10,977 nucleotides of DNA from an uncultured Haloferula sp. (GCA_946481625.1 CAMLOZ010000052.1:1-10977), one strand, 5' to 3'; counted from the stretch's first letter, positions 1 through 6,998 are shown. The notes: generated by a model not told the origin, from the letters alone. Program-made: numbers and translations.

Positions 1-344
1 ACCATGGCGTCGTCCACGATCTTGCCGATGCTGGCCTGCTTGGCACTGGCCTGGAGGTGGGTCCAACGGGACTCGGCGGGCACCCAGAAGACGTTCTCGG
101 CGCGGTATTCGTCGGGATCGTCGGGATTTGCCCCCGCGTAGTCGCCCTCACCAGCCATGAGCTTGACGCGCTGTTCCTCGAAGGTATCGGAGATGTATTT
201 AAGGAAGATCAGCCCGAGGACGACGTGCTTGTACTCCGCCGCGTCCATGTTGTTGCGGAGCTTGTCGGCGGTGAGCCAGAGCTTGGCCTCGAAGCCGAGG
301 TTGGCCGAGGAAGCCTTGGCGGTGGATTTCTTGCGGGCAGGCAT
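1..344 (-). CDS. hsdM: Type I restriction-modification system DNA methylase subunit HsdM, N-terminal part
   Basis: The minus strand reads from an ATG at 344 off the left edge, giving 114 open residues. The start [19 protein letters not shown] is followed by features of the HsdM N-terminal helical domain: [20 protein letters not shown] at about residues 21-40, then [16 protein letters not shown] and a tryptophan-containing stretch ([11 protein letters not shown]) near residue 90. In this family the domain precedes an N6-adenine methylase domain with an NPPF motif, which would lie outside the window. HsdM pairs with HsdS to methylate adenine at a bipartite site and with HsdR to restrict unmethylated DNA. 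No Shine-Dalgarno sequence precedes the ATG. The gene diverges from nadA. Whether hsdS and hsdR follow cannot be seen. The family call is firm; completeness of the system is unknown. Confidence 0.88.
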   Translation of the reverse strand, partial: MPARKKSTAKASSANLGFEAKLWLTADKLRNNMDAAEYKHVVLGLIFLKYISDTFEEQRVKLMAGEGDYAGANPDDPDEYRAENVFWVPAESRWTHLQASAKQASIGKIVDDAM

Positions 345-432
345 GCAGGGAGTTGGGGCAAGCCTAGCGGGAAGGCGAGGGGAGTGAAGAACGAATACGG
401 GCAACCCTCCTCCCGGCGCAGCCGCACTCCGG

Positions 433-458
433 TTAAGTAATTTGTGCTTAGTAATTAG
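433..458. repeat. AT-rich direct repeat AGTAATT-N7-AGTAATT between hsdM and nadA
   Basis: The heptamer AGTAATT occurs at 436-442 and again at 450-456, repeating with a 14-base period in the only AT-rich patch between the divergent hsdM and nadA genes. It lies about 55 bases upstream of the nadA start. It could be an operator or part of the nadA promoter. I cannot match it to a named NAD-pathway repressor site. Confidence 0.35.
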
Positions 459-510
459 TCATTTAGACCTCCACAGTTGCCCTTCGGCCCTCGCGCCTTT
501 AGCTTCCTGC

Positions 511-1449
511 ATGCCTGCCGCCGCCCTTGATTTGAAGGAAGCCATTCTTGCGCTGAAGAAGGAGCGCAATGCCGTGATTCTGGCGCACAATTACCAGACC
601 GGGGATATCCAGGATCTTGCCGATTACGTGGGAGATTCGCTGGGGCTGGCTTACCATGCGAAGGAGACGGATGCGGACGTGATCGCGTTTTGCGGGGTGC
701 ATTTCATGGCGGAGACGGCGAAGATCGTGAACCCGGGGAAGATCGTGGTGCTGCCGGACAAGGATGCGGGTTGCTCGCTGGAGCAGTCGTGCCCGGGGCC
801 GGAGCTGGAGGCCTTCCTGCAGGCGCATGCGGAGAAGAATTACTACGTGATCGCTTACATCAATTGCTCCGCGCACGTGAAGTCGCTCTGCGACGTGATC
901 TGCACTTCGGGCAATGCGGTGAAGATCGTCAACAAGGCGCCCGCCGACCGCCCGATCCTGTTCGTGCCGGATGCGAACCTGGGGGCCTGGGTGATGGAGC
1001 AGACGGGGCGGAAGATGGATCTGTGGCAGGGGTCGTGTTACGTCCACGTGGAGTTCACGCGCGATTCGATCAACCGGATCAAGGCGGAGTATCCCGGTGC
1101 GCTGGTGGTGGCGCATCCGGAGTGCACAACGGCTGTGCGCTTGCTGGCGGACGAGGTGTGCTCGACGGAGAAGATGATCGCCTTCTGCAAGAACGCTCCG
1201 GTGAAGGACATCATCGTGGTCACCGAGAGCGGCATGCTCCACCGGCTGCGGAAGGAGTGCCCGGACAAGAACCTCATCGCCGGTCCCACCGACCGCTGCG
1301 CCTGCGCGGATTGCCGCTACATGAAGATGAACACGCTTCAGAAGCTGCACGATTGCCTGGCGAACCTCGAGCCGCGGGTGGAGATCCCGGAGGAGATCCG
1401 CAAGCGGGCGGAAGCGCCCTTGCTGCGGATGCTGGAGCAGTCGAAGTGA
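511..1449 (+). CDS. nadA: Quinolinate synthase A (NadA)
   Basis: A 312-residue cytosolic [4Fe-4S] enzyme that condenses iminoaspartate with dihydroxyacetone phosphate to give quinolinate, the second step of de novo NAD synthesis. The characteristic elements are all present: AHNYQ at residues 25-29, VGDSL at 40-44, AGCSLEQSCPG at 86-96, YINCSAHVKSLCDV at 116-129, CTSGNA at 131-136, HPEC at 202-205, and CACADCRYMKMNTLQKL near the end. The three expected cluster cysteines are therefore C88, C205 and C268. Length is normal for the shorter NadA class. The ATG at 511 is chosen because it places the protein start just before the conserved domain. The open frame extends to a TTG at 442, but those extra residues look non-coding. 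No Shine-Dalgarno sequence is visible. No nadB or nadC is adjacent. Extra cysteines (C127, C131, C217, C226, C250, C263, C265) are scattered through the protein. Confidence 0.95.
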   Translation: MPAAALDLKEAILALKKERNAVILAHNYQTGDIQDLADYVGDSLGLAYHAKETDADVIAFCGVHFMAETAKIVNPGKIVVLPDKDAGCSLEQSCPGPELEAFLQAHAEKNYYVIAYINCSAHVKSLCDVICTSGNAVKIVNKAPADRPILFVPDANLGAWVMEQTGRKMDLWQGSCYVHVEFTRDSINRIKAEYPGALVVAHPECTTAVRLLADEVCSTEKMIAFCKNAPVKDIIVVTESGMLHRLRKECPDKNLIAGPTDRCACADCRYMKMNTLQKLHDCLANLEPRVEIPEEIRKRAEAPLLRMLEQSK

Positions 1450-1465
1450 GCGGGGAGGGGTGGGA

Positions 1466-1479
1466 CGACAGGAGTGTCG
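1466..1479. other. Short hairpin between convergent nadA and wzz-like gene
   Basis: CGACA-GGAG-TGTCG forms a 5-bp stem with a 4-base loop, 17 bases after the nadA stop. There is no following T-run on either strand, so it is not a convincing intrinsic terminator. It is the only obvious structure in the 68-base gap. Confidence 0.3.
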
Positions 1480-1517
1480 CCGGTCCTTATGGCGGCCGGA
1501 AGAGCCCCGTTCCCGCG

Positions 1518-2198
1518 CTACGCGGGCAAAGCCGCCTGCGGCCCGTCCGCCCGACGCATCCTGAGCGGCACCCGGCGCTCCACGAAGAGGAGCATCGGTA
1601 TGCACAGCAACAAGCAAAGCGTCGCGCTTCCTGCCAATCCCAAAGCCATCCGCGTCCCGTCCGGCACCCGCTGCGGGGCGTCCTCCGGCGGATCCACGTA
1701 CACCAGCGACGGCGCTTGCGCGGATGCATCGCCATGTGCCGAGCGCCAGGCGTGCGCCACCGCCAGCACCATCCGCCGCGCCTCCTCCGCATCCCCGCTG
1801 CGGGCTTCCAGCTTCACCAGTTCCGGTCCCGCATTCGGCGTGACCGTCACGCTCGACCACAGCGAATAGGCCGCCATGGGATCGTTCCGGCCGCCTTCCG
1901 CCGCCAGGCTCCGCGCGGCCTGTTCCATCACCGCCGGGGATTTCATGCTCTCGATCGCGGCGGTGTCGCCCTCGGCCGCCCGCACCAGGGCCACGCTCCG
2001 GTAGGTCGCCGGCACCGCCCACACGATCCCCGAGCCGAGCCCCCACATCGCGAAGGGTAGCCCGGTCAGAACCGTCAGCACCGTGATCCAACGCCGTGAT
2101 TGCCAACACGCTGTCGCAGCCGAGGCCTTCCGCAAGGCCCGGACGATGGTCCCGCGCAGGGCCGCGGGGGTGGGGATGCTCCACTTGTTAGAAACCAT
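1518..2198 (-). CDS. Small Wzz-like (chain-length-determinant-type) inner-membrane protein
   Basis: A 226-residue protein with the two-helix topology of polysaccharide co-polymerases. One hydrophobic segment lies at about residues 38-62 and a second at about 184-206, with a periplasmic domain between. Wzz-like landmarks are WAVPATYRSVALVRA just after the first helix, a stretch resembling the conserved region before the second helix (LVKLEARSGDAEEARRMV, 128-144), and a proline-rich approach to the second helix (YVDPPEDAPQRVPDGTR, 167-183). Wzz proteins control the length of O-antigen or exopolysaccharide chains. This one is shorter than usual, lacks the long coiled-coil insert and has no tyrosine-kinase domain. 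No glycosyltransferase, Wzx or Wzy gene is nearby, so its job is uncertain. It starts at ATG 2198 behind an AT-rich leader and converges on nadA. Identification rests on topology and motif resemblance, not a database hit. Confidence 0.6.
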   Translation of the reverse strand: MVSNKWSIPTPAALRGTIVRALRKASAATACWQSRRWITVLTVLTGLPFAMWGLGSGIVWAVPATYRSVALVRAAEGDTAAIESMKSPAVMEQAARSLAAEGGRNDPMAAYSLWSSVTVTPNAGPELVKLEARSGDAEEARRMVLAVAHAWRSAHGDASAQAPSLVYVDPPEDAPQRVPDGTRMALGLAGSATLCLLLCIPMLLFVERRVPLRMRRADGPQAALPA

Positions 2199-2487
2199 TT
2201 CAGCTTCTCAGACCTACACTCTCGTCCGGAGTTCAAAAAAATCCCGAAATTCAACCAAATCTTACCTGATATTTAATAAAACTTTAGGAATCCCGAAGTG
2301 AGAAGGGGGCAGGGAGCCCCTCGCTCGCGGCATCCGCTCCTCTCCTTTATTCGGTGCTCCGCTCGGCCCGCCCCGCTTCGACGCCTGCGCCCCGTTCGAG
2401 CGCCCCCGAAATCTCATCGAATTCCTTGACACCCCCCGGTCCCTTCGGCTTTCTTCCCGCCCGCCTGCGCCGCAAGGCACGGCCAAA
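2199..2487. other. Intergenic region: AT-rich leader of the wzz-like gene, then tRNA promoter region
   Basis: This 289-base gap separates the leftward wzz-like gene from the rightward tRNA. Bases 2230-2290 are strikingly AT-rich in a GC-rich window and probably hold the wzz-like promoter, though no clear -35/-10 pair stands out. The 9-mer AATCCCGAA occurs at 2240-2248 and 2289-2297. A small GC hairpin (GGGGC-AGGGA-GCCCC, about 2306-2320) follows. I see no coding frame with protein-like composition here. Confidence 0.5.
2426..2454 (+). promoter_or_regulatory. Candidate tRNA-Arg promoter (perfect TTGACA -35)
   Basis: A perfect TTGACA lies at 2426-2431, 62 bases before the mature tRNA. At 17-base spacing the -10 position reads CTTTCT (2449-2454), which is a poor match, so only the -35 element is convincing. 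Confidence 0.35.
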
Positions 2488-2564
<77 letters not shown>

Positions 2565-2572
2565 CTTTCAAG

Positions 2573-2607
2573 GCCCTGCAACTGAAACGGTTGCAGGGCT
2601 TTTTTTT
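2573..2607 (+). terminator. Rho-independent terminator of tRNA-Arg
   Basis: A perfect 10-bp stem GCCCTGCAAC/GTTGCAGGGC (2573-2582 with 2590-2599) encloses a 7-base loop and is followed by eight T residues. It begins eight bases after the tRNA CCA end. On the opposite strand there is no T-run after the stem, so it is directional. Confidence 0.95.
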
Positions 2608-2677
2608 GCCGGCGGCGGAGGGGCAAGGGTCACCCATCCCGCAGGGATCGGCCGGGCGTGGAGTTCCATCGGGTGGC

Positions 2678-3514
2678 TCAGGCCGGTTTCCTGGCGGTGA
2701 AGACGACGTAGCGCATCGCACCGGTGAGATAGGCGATCCAGATCCGTATCAGGGTGATCGCGAAGATCCGGTTTCTCCCTAAATTGCCAAGCAGGTAACG
2801 CCGCAGCGAAGGATCGGTGAAGAAGCCGGTGAAGGTGCGGCGGATGCAGATCGGCCAAGTGCGGCGGACCTTGCGGCTGAGGTCTTCCTCCGATTCCATG
2901 GCGAGCCTCGCATCCGCGATCCAGCGGTGATAGTCCGCGGCGTTGCCCATGCCGACCAGGCAACCCTCCCGGCAGATCGGTTCCAACAGGTGGCGGACTT
3001 GCCAAGGGGAGGTGCGGGGCCCTGCCATCCACGCGCAGATCACGAGCCGGCCACCCGGCACCAGCACCCGTGCCATCTCGCGTATGCCGTAAGCAACATC
3101 GGGCAGGTGCTCGGTGCTTTCGATCGCGATCACCGCGTCGAACGATGCCGCGGGAAGGTCATTGTCCATCCAATCGCGGAGGATGAAGCCGGGGTTGTCC
3201 CCGCCGTGCGCGATCGCGCCTTCATACTGTTTCCGCGAGACCGTCACCCCCGTGACCTGCGCCCCGTAGTCGCTGGCGAGCAAGCGTGCCGTGGCCCCGT
3301 AGCCGCAGCCGACATCGCACACGCGCGTCTCTTCATGGATGCCCGCACGATTCGCCACCAGGCGGCTCAAGGCGACCACTGCTTCTTGCGGCGACTCGCG
3401 CCCGCTTTCCCATAACCCGTGGTGAACGTGCTGCCCCCAAAGGGACCGATAGTAGGGGTCCAGTTCGTCGTAGTGGGATGCGACGGCTTCACCCGTCGTG
3501 GCCGCGGAGATCAT
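2678..3514 (-). CDS. Class I SAM-dependent methyltransferase, tocopherol/sterol-methyltransferase-like
   Basis: A 278-residue soluble methyltransferase. Motif I, VCDVGCGYGATARLLA, lies at residues 65-80 and binds S-adenosylmethionine. The following TGVTVSRKQY (88-97), the acidic FDAVIAIESTEHL (125-137) and the VLVPGGRLVI strand (150-159) complete the Rossmann-like core. The N-terminal YDELDPYYRSLWGQHVHHG (15-33) is typical of the group containing gamma-tocopherol and related small-molecule C- or N-methyltransferases. The end, MRYVVFTARKP, is also usual there. The C-terminal part has an aromatic and basic stretch with weak hydrophobicity (about 249-264), perhaps for a lipophilic substrate. The substrate cannot be read from sequence. 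The gene stands alone: tRNA-Arg converges on its end and its promoter region faces an unknown gene. The ATG at 3514 lacks a Shine-Dalgarno sequence. Confidence 0.85.
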   Translation of the reverse strand: MISAATTGEAVASHYDELDPYYRSLWGQHVHHGLWESGRESPQEAVVALSRLVANRAGIHEETRVCDVGCGYGATARLLASDYGAQVTGVTVSRKQYEGAIAHGGDNPGFILRDWMDNDLPAASFDAVIAIESTEHLPDVAYGIREMARVLVPGGRLVICAWMAGPRTSPWQVRHLLEPICREGCLVGMGNAADYHRWIADARLAMESEEDLSRKVRRTWPICIRRTFTGFFTDPSLRRYLLGNLGRNRIFAITLIRIWIAYLTGAMRYVVFTARKPA

Positions 3515-3547
3515 GCGGCGGAGAGCCTAGCATGAATCGCGCGGGCC

Positions 3548-3638
3548 GCCCGGGAAATCCCGCCCGGGCCGGCCGATACGGCTCGCCCTTGCCCGGGGAA
3601 TGGGTTGAAGGCGGACCGGGAGCGCGGCTTTCCCGGGC
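3548..3638. repeat. Cluster of CCCGGG palindromes in a divergent promoter region
   Basis: CCCGGG occurs four times in 89 bases (3549, 3563, 3592, 3632). Copies one and two form GCCCGGG/CCCGGGC, a 7-bp stem with an 8-base loop (3548-3569). Copies three and four could also pair across 34 bases. They lie between the methyltransferase start (3514) and the unknown gene (3740). They could be operator sites or local GC-rich structure; function is not shown. Confidence 0.35.
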
Positions 3639-3697
3639 AGCATGAAGCACGGACGCCCGCCGCGGTGAAATAGCTCCCCGGCAATGCTCAATTTTTC

Positions 3698-3725
3698 CTG
3701 ACATCTCCGCCGAATTGGTTAAGAT
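3698..3725 (+). promoter_or_regulatory. Candidate promoter of the cysteine-rich protein gene
   Basis: CTGACA at 3698-3703 (five of six bases of TTGACA) and TAAGAT at 3720-3725 (four of six of TATAAT) are separated by 16 bases. If used, transcription would start at about 3732, leaving a leader of about eight bases before the ATG at 3740. That would fit the lack of a ribosome binding site. Confidence 0.4.
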
Positions 3726-3739
3726 GTCCGAATTAATTG

Positions 3740-4300
3740 ATGAAGTTCCGTCCGATCTTGATCCTTTCCGGAGGCGTGCTGGCGGCGACCGCATTCGTCG
3801 CCGTGATGGAGCGGCCCGCCGCGCTTGCGATCCAATCGATCGTCGACCGTTTCGGCACCCGGGTGGTGGAGGAAGAGCTCGCGATGGATTGCATGTGCTG
3901 CGCCAGTCACCGCCGCGCCCGGATGGTGAGTTGGAAGATTGCGGGCGAGCAAGGATGCCGCACGCTGGGTACATCGGATACGGCCTCGCTCTTCATGGCG
4001 GATTTCCCCGGATTCACCTGCCAACATTACTGGGTGCCGGCAAGCGGCGAGCCGCCGTCGTCCGTCGTCTGCGGTCCGGATTGGGGATTCGCGCGGACTT
4101 ATTCGGAGAACGAACTCATCCGCGAGCGGGTGAGGGAGGAGTTATCCCTTGGCAGGATTTCCCGCGAATCCGTGATCGAGCGGGTCGGAGGCGAATGGAT
4201 GAACCGGTATTCGGGCGAGCAAGCGATCCTCGACGAGATCGAATTCGGCAAGCAGGCCGCGACCATGGAGCCGCTCGTCACCGGCTTGCCGGGGCGCTGA
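3740..4300 (+). CDS. Cysteine-rich exported or membrane-anchored protein of unknown function
   Basis: I do not recognise this 186-residue protein. It begins MKFRPILILSGGVLAATAF, a short basic start plus a hydrophobic segment at about residues 5-22. This suggests a Sec signal or an N-terminal anchor, although no clear cleavage site or lipobox is seen. Six cysteines follow: C51, C53, C54 (in MDCMCCASHRR), C73, C94 (FTCQHYW) and C111 (VVCGPDW). They could form disulfides or bind a metal. The second half (about 122-175) is charged and probably helical, without cysteine. The ATG at 3740 is preferred over an adjoining in-frame TTG at 3737. No Shine-Dalgarno sequence is visible. Codon use matches the window. 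The stop lies six bases from the stop of the convergent ABC permease, with no terminator between. Confidence 0.65.
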   Translation: MKFRPILILSGGVLAATAFVAVMERPAALAIQSIVDRFGTRVVEEELAMDCMCCASHRRARMVSWKIAGEQGCRTLGTSDTASLFMADFPGFTCQHYWVPASGEPPSSVVCGPDWGFARTYSENELIRERVREELSLGRISRESVIERVGGEWMNRYSGEQAILDEIEFGKQAATMEPLVTGLPGR

Positions 4301-4306
4301 TCCCCC

Positions 4307-5914
4307 TTATTCCAGCGGATCCCACTTTTTGCCGGCGATGACCTTCGAGAGCAGCCAGCACGCGATTACCACCACGCAGGCCTCCGCGATCAGGAAGCGA
4401 CCGAACATCCCGTAATTCCGCGCCAGCAGGGCGATCCCGGGGATAACCAGCGCCCCGACCATCAGCAGCATCATGATCCCGCCGCGGGCTGCGGACTTCG
4501 CTTCCTCGGTGGGTTTGGAGAGCGGTACCGTTTTCTCGATCGTTCCGGGTATCAGCGCGAAGGCAGGCATGGCGAGCAAGCCGGGAAACAGCAATTCGGC
4601 CTTTGCGAGGCCACCCGGAGCCAGGCAGACTCCGATCAGGATGATCGTCACCGCCGGCAGCGCGAGCAGGAATAATACCGCCCTCGTGGCTCCCTGAATG
4701 AAGGGCCCCGGGCCTTCCACCGGAGCCAGCCGGTAGAGATCCGCCGCCTGCCAATGCTGCGAGAATTGGACGAGATTCATCGCCATCATCGGAAGGAGGC
4801 CGAGATAGCCCCCGCCCAGGGCGATGCCCCAGCCTTCGTCCTTCCGGGACATGCCTTGGATCAGGAAAACCATCGGCATCACCAGCACCGGGGCCAAGCC
4901 CGGATACAGCCGCAGCTTCATGTCGCGATCACGGAAGAGATACGCCGCGGTGAGCCGGAAGGACGCGCGTGTCACGGGGTCCCGCAGCAACCAGCCCAGC
5001 AAAGGCCCGTCCATCAGCCGGTCGAGCAGCCGCCGGCCTTCCGTCGCACGGGCCTTGCGCGGCCGGCTTTCGGCCAGCGTTTGGAGCCCTTCCTCATAGA
5101 CGTGCGCCATCCGCCCGAAGGCCAGAGCCAGCACCGCGGCGGTGATCAGCACCCCGGCACCCGCCATCGCCAGCGCGGGCCCCGACGCCCGTCCGAGCAG
5201 GGCTTCATCGAGCGCCGCGAACCACGCGGGCGGCAGCAGGAACAGCCACGACTTCCCTGCGAGCGGGTCGATCGCGCCTCTCATGCCCGTCATCAACTGC
5301 GGCACGAGCTGGCTGCCCGCGACCATCGCCACCGCCAGCAGTACCTGGGCCGTGGTCATCAGGTTGTCGAGCCGTTCGCGCCCCAGCCAGCGCAGGCAGA
5401 GCTGGTAGAGCAGTACGACACTCCCCGTACAAAACAGCGCCGAAAGGCAGGTGGACAGTAAATGTACCGGTGCGAACCACGCGGATCCCTTGTCGGAAAC
5501 CGATCCGCCGATCATCCCCGCGATATTGAAAGTGCAGGTGATCCACAGCGAGACCCTCACCAGCACGGCCACCTTCGCCCACAGCAGCGTGCGGGAATCG
5601 ACGGGCCGGTGCAGCAGAATTTCCGCCTCGTCCTTGTTGAAGAGGATCTCGCCCGCCGAGGCCGCGATGAACATCCCCAGGAACAACAGCGACATCCCGT
5701 GCAGGTAGAAGGACAGCACGAAGGAGCTCTCCATCGCGAAAGGCAGCGCCACGAGTCCTACAAGGGCATAGAGCGCAAGCGTGCCCCACAGCTTCGCTCC
5801 GACGGACTGCGGTGCCTTGTCCTTCTTCAGTCCCCGCGCGCTCCGCCCGCGCAGGAAGAGCGTGAGGTAAAGCCGCTGCAGCGTGGCCGCGGGGGATGGC
5901 GCTTTCTCGCTCAC
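4307..5914 (-). CDS. ABC exporter permease subunit (large ABC-2-like, about 12 membrane segments)
   Basis: A 535-residue integral membrane protein with about twelve hydrophobic segments. The clearest are near residues 44-61, 66-87, 112-135, 147-171, 186-208, 248-267, 337-354, 365-383, 410-432, 440-458, 480-498 and 506-526. A soluble loop at about 270-320 divides two similar-sized halves, so it may act as a fused dimer of six-segment modules. Between segments two and three the acidic EAEILLHRPVDSRTLLWAK resembles the amphipathic coupling element of ABC-2 permeases. It starts with GTG at 5914, whose bases overlap the ATPase stop (GTGA), indicating translational coupling and a joint transporter. 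The substrate is unknown; related exporters move lipids, drugs or peptides, but nothing here selects among these. Confidence 0.8.
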   Translation of the reverse strand: MSEKAPSPAATLQRLYLTLFLRGRSARGLKKDKAPQSVGAKLWGTLALYALVGLVALPFAMESSFVLSFYLHGMSLLFLGMFIAASAGEILFNKDEAEILLHRPVDSRTLLWAKVAVLVRVSLWITCTFNIAGMIGGSVSDKGSAWFAPVHLLSTCLSALFCTGSVVLLYQLCLRWLGRERLDNLMTTAQVLLAVAMVAGSQLVPQLMTGMRGAIDPLAGKSWLFLLPPAWFAALDEALLGRASGPALAMAGAGVLITAAVLALAFGRMAHVYEEGLQTLAESRPRKARATEGRRLLDRLMDGPLLGWLLRDPVTRASFRLTAAYLFRDRDMKLRLYPGLAPVLVMPMVFLIQGMSRKDEGWGIALGGGYLGLLPMMAMNLVQFSQHWQAADLYRLAPVEGPGPFIQGATRAVLFLLALPAVTIILIGVCLAPGGLAKAELLFPGLLAMPAFALIPGTIEKTVPLSKPTEEAKSAARGGIMMLLMVGALVIPGIALLARNYGMFGRFLIAEACVVVIACWLLSKVIAGKKWDPLE

Positions 5915-6681
5915 GGCCGGAAGGTTTTCGCGAAGTCCTCCGCCTTGCGCTCCAGGTCGTCCCCGCCGGTCAGGCTGGTGAAGAGCTGTTCCAGCGAGCG
6001 GGCCCCGTGCATCGAGACCAGTTCGGAAGGCGAGCCATCCACTTGCAGGCGGCCCTTGTCGATGATCAGCACGCGGTCGCAGACGCGCTCGACCACGTCG
6101 AGGATATGCGAACTGTAGACGATCGCCTTGCCTTCGCGTGCCAGGGTTTGGATCAGGGCTTTGAATCCCACCGCAGCGTTGGCGTCCAGGCCGTCGAGCG
6201 GCTCGTCGAAAAAGACCACCGGGGGATTGTGCAGGAGGGCCGCGGTGATCACGACCTTGCGGCGCATTCCCTTCGAGTACGCGCCGAGCAGCTTGTCGGT
6301 GAGCGTCTCGAAGCTGAGGTCGAAGAACGCGATGAACTGCCGGATGCGCTCGCGCGCCGCTTCCGCCGGGATGCCGTAGAGCGCCGCGACCATTTCAAGG
6401 TACTCCAGACCCGTCAGCGATTCGAAGACCGCTCCCGAGTCGGGCACGAAACCCACGCAACGCTTCACCTCCATCGGCTCCTTCAGCAGGTCGTGACCGC
6501 AGATGGTCGCCGTGCCGGACGTGGGGATCAGCATCCCGGTCAGCATTTTCAAGGTCGTCGATTTGCCGGCACCGTTGGGGCCCAGCAGACCGACGATCTG
6601 CCCTGCGGGGATGTCGAGCGAAAGGTTGTCCACGGCGACTTGTGCGCCGAAGTGCTTGGTGAGTCGGTGGAGGGATATCAC
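5911..6681 (-). CDS. ABC transporter ATP-binding subunit
   Basis: A 256-residue cytosolic ATPase that would power the overlapping permease. From the chosen start it shows Walker A GPNGAGKST (34-42), signature YSKGMRRKV (135-143, replacing the classical LSGGQ), Walker B VVFFDEPLDGLD (155-166) and the switch histidine in SSH (190-192). The Q-loop position reads VGFVPDSGAVFESLTG (76-91), with Asp instead of Gln, a variation that occurs in this DrrA/NatA-like exporter group. I chose the GTG at 6681 because MISLHRLTKHFG matches the usual family start. An ATG at 6753 would add 24 residues (MADRSRKDGIRTRF and so on) that do not look like the family. The permease also uses GTG. The gene diverges from the LysR gene across about 300 bases. 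Confidence 0.9.
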   Translation of the reverse strand: MISLHRLTKHFGAQVAVDNLSLDIPAGQIVGLLGPNGAGKSTTLKMLTGMLIPTSGTATICGHDLLKEPMEVKRCVGFVPDSGAVFESLTGLEYLEMVAALYGIPAEAARERIRQFIAFFDLSFETLTDKLLGAYSKGMRRKVVITAALLHNPPVVFFDEPLDGLDANAAVGFKALIQTLAREGKAIVYSSHILDVVERVCDRVLIIDKGRLQVDGSPSELVSMHGARSLEQLFTSLTGGDDLERKAEDFAKTFRP

Positions 6682-6998
6682 TCGGCCCGGACTATCGGCG
6701 AAGGGGAGGGGAAATCGAGTGCGGATTCCGTCCTTCCGCGACCGGTCCGCCATCGGCTACTTCGGTTTCCTCGCCGGATCTCCGGCGATCGGCGTTCTCG
6801 GCCAGTGGATCGGCTTGCCCTGAGCTTTTGCGGTCGTACTTCTCTTCGCACTTTTGCTCGCGATTCCGGGCCCGAGGGTGCACCGCTCGGCCTCCTGGCG
6901 GCTGTCATCGGCGCGATGGATGGCGGTGATCGGAAGAAGCGATTGGCCGTGGCGGCGATTCCGGGGAATGGTGCCGGCGAGCCGCCCCTCTTGCCGCC
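6682..6998. other. Divergent intergenic region between ABC exporter operon and LysR gene
   Basis: About 317 bases (245 if the ATPase begins at 6753) separate two divergent transcription units. The region is GC-rich on both strands and has no convincing -35/-10 pair. LysR-type regulators often control the gene divergent from their own, so it is the natural place for a LysR binding site. I could not pick out a single convincing T-N11-A dyad by eye. No protein-like frame is supported. Confidence 0.4.

Noticed and set aside
442..510. TTG start giving NadA 23 extra residues
   Set aside because: The added residues are not NadA-like and come from the AT-rich intergenic repeat. The ATG at 511 fits the family start.
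1450..1517. Intrinsic terminator between nadA and the wzz-like gene
   Set aside because: The only hairpin has a 5-bp stem and no T-run on either strand.
690..2060. 456-residue open frame on the plus strand overlapping nadA
   Set aside because: Composition is biased to Arg, Gly and Ala with no family motif. It is a shifted-frame shadow of nadA and the antisense of the wzz-like gene.
499..2184. 561-residue open frame on the minus strand across nadA and the wzz-like gene
   Set aside because: Its translation is arginine-, histidine- and glycine-rich low-complexity sequence and it lies antisense to nadA, whose protein is unmistakable. It is a high-GC shadow frame.
2636..2648. ATCCC-GCA-GGGAT hairpin as terminator of the methyltransferase gene
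   Set aside because: Short stem and no T-run on the minus strand.
4754..5461. 235-residue plus-strand frame opposite the ABC permease
   Set aside because: Gln/Arg/His-rich translation typical of the antisense of a hydrophobic GC-rich gene.
6682..6753. ATG at 6753 as start of the ABC ATPase
   Set aside because: It adds 24 residues with no family resemblance. GTG 6681 yields the normal ATPase start, and GTG is also used by the permease. The ATG cannot be fully excluded.
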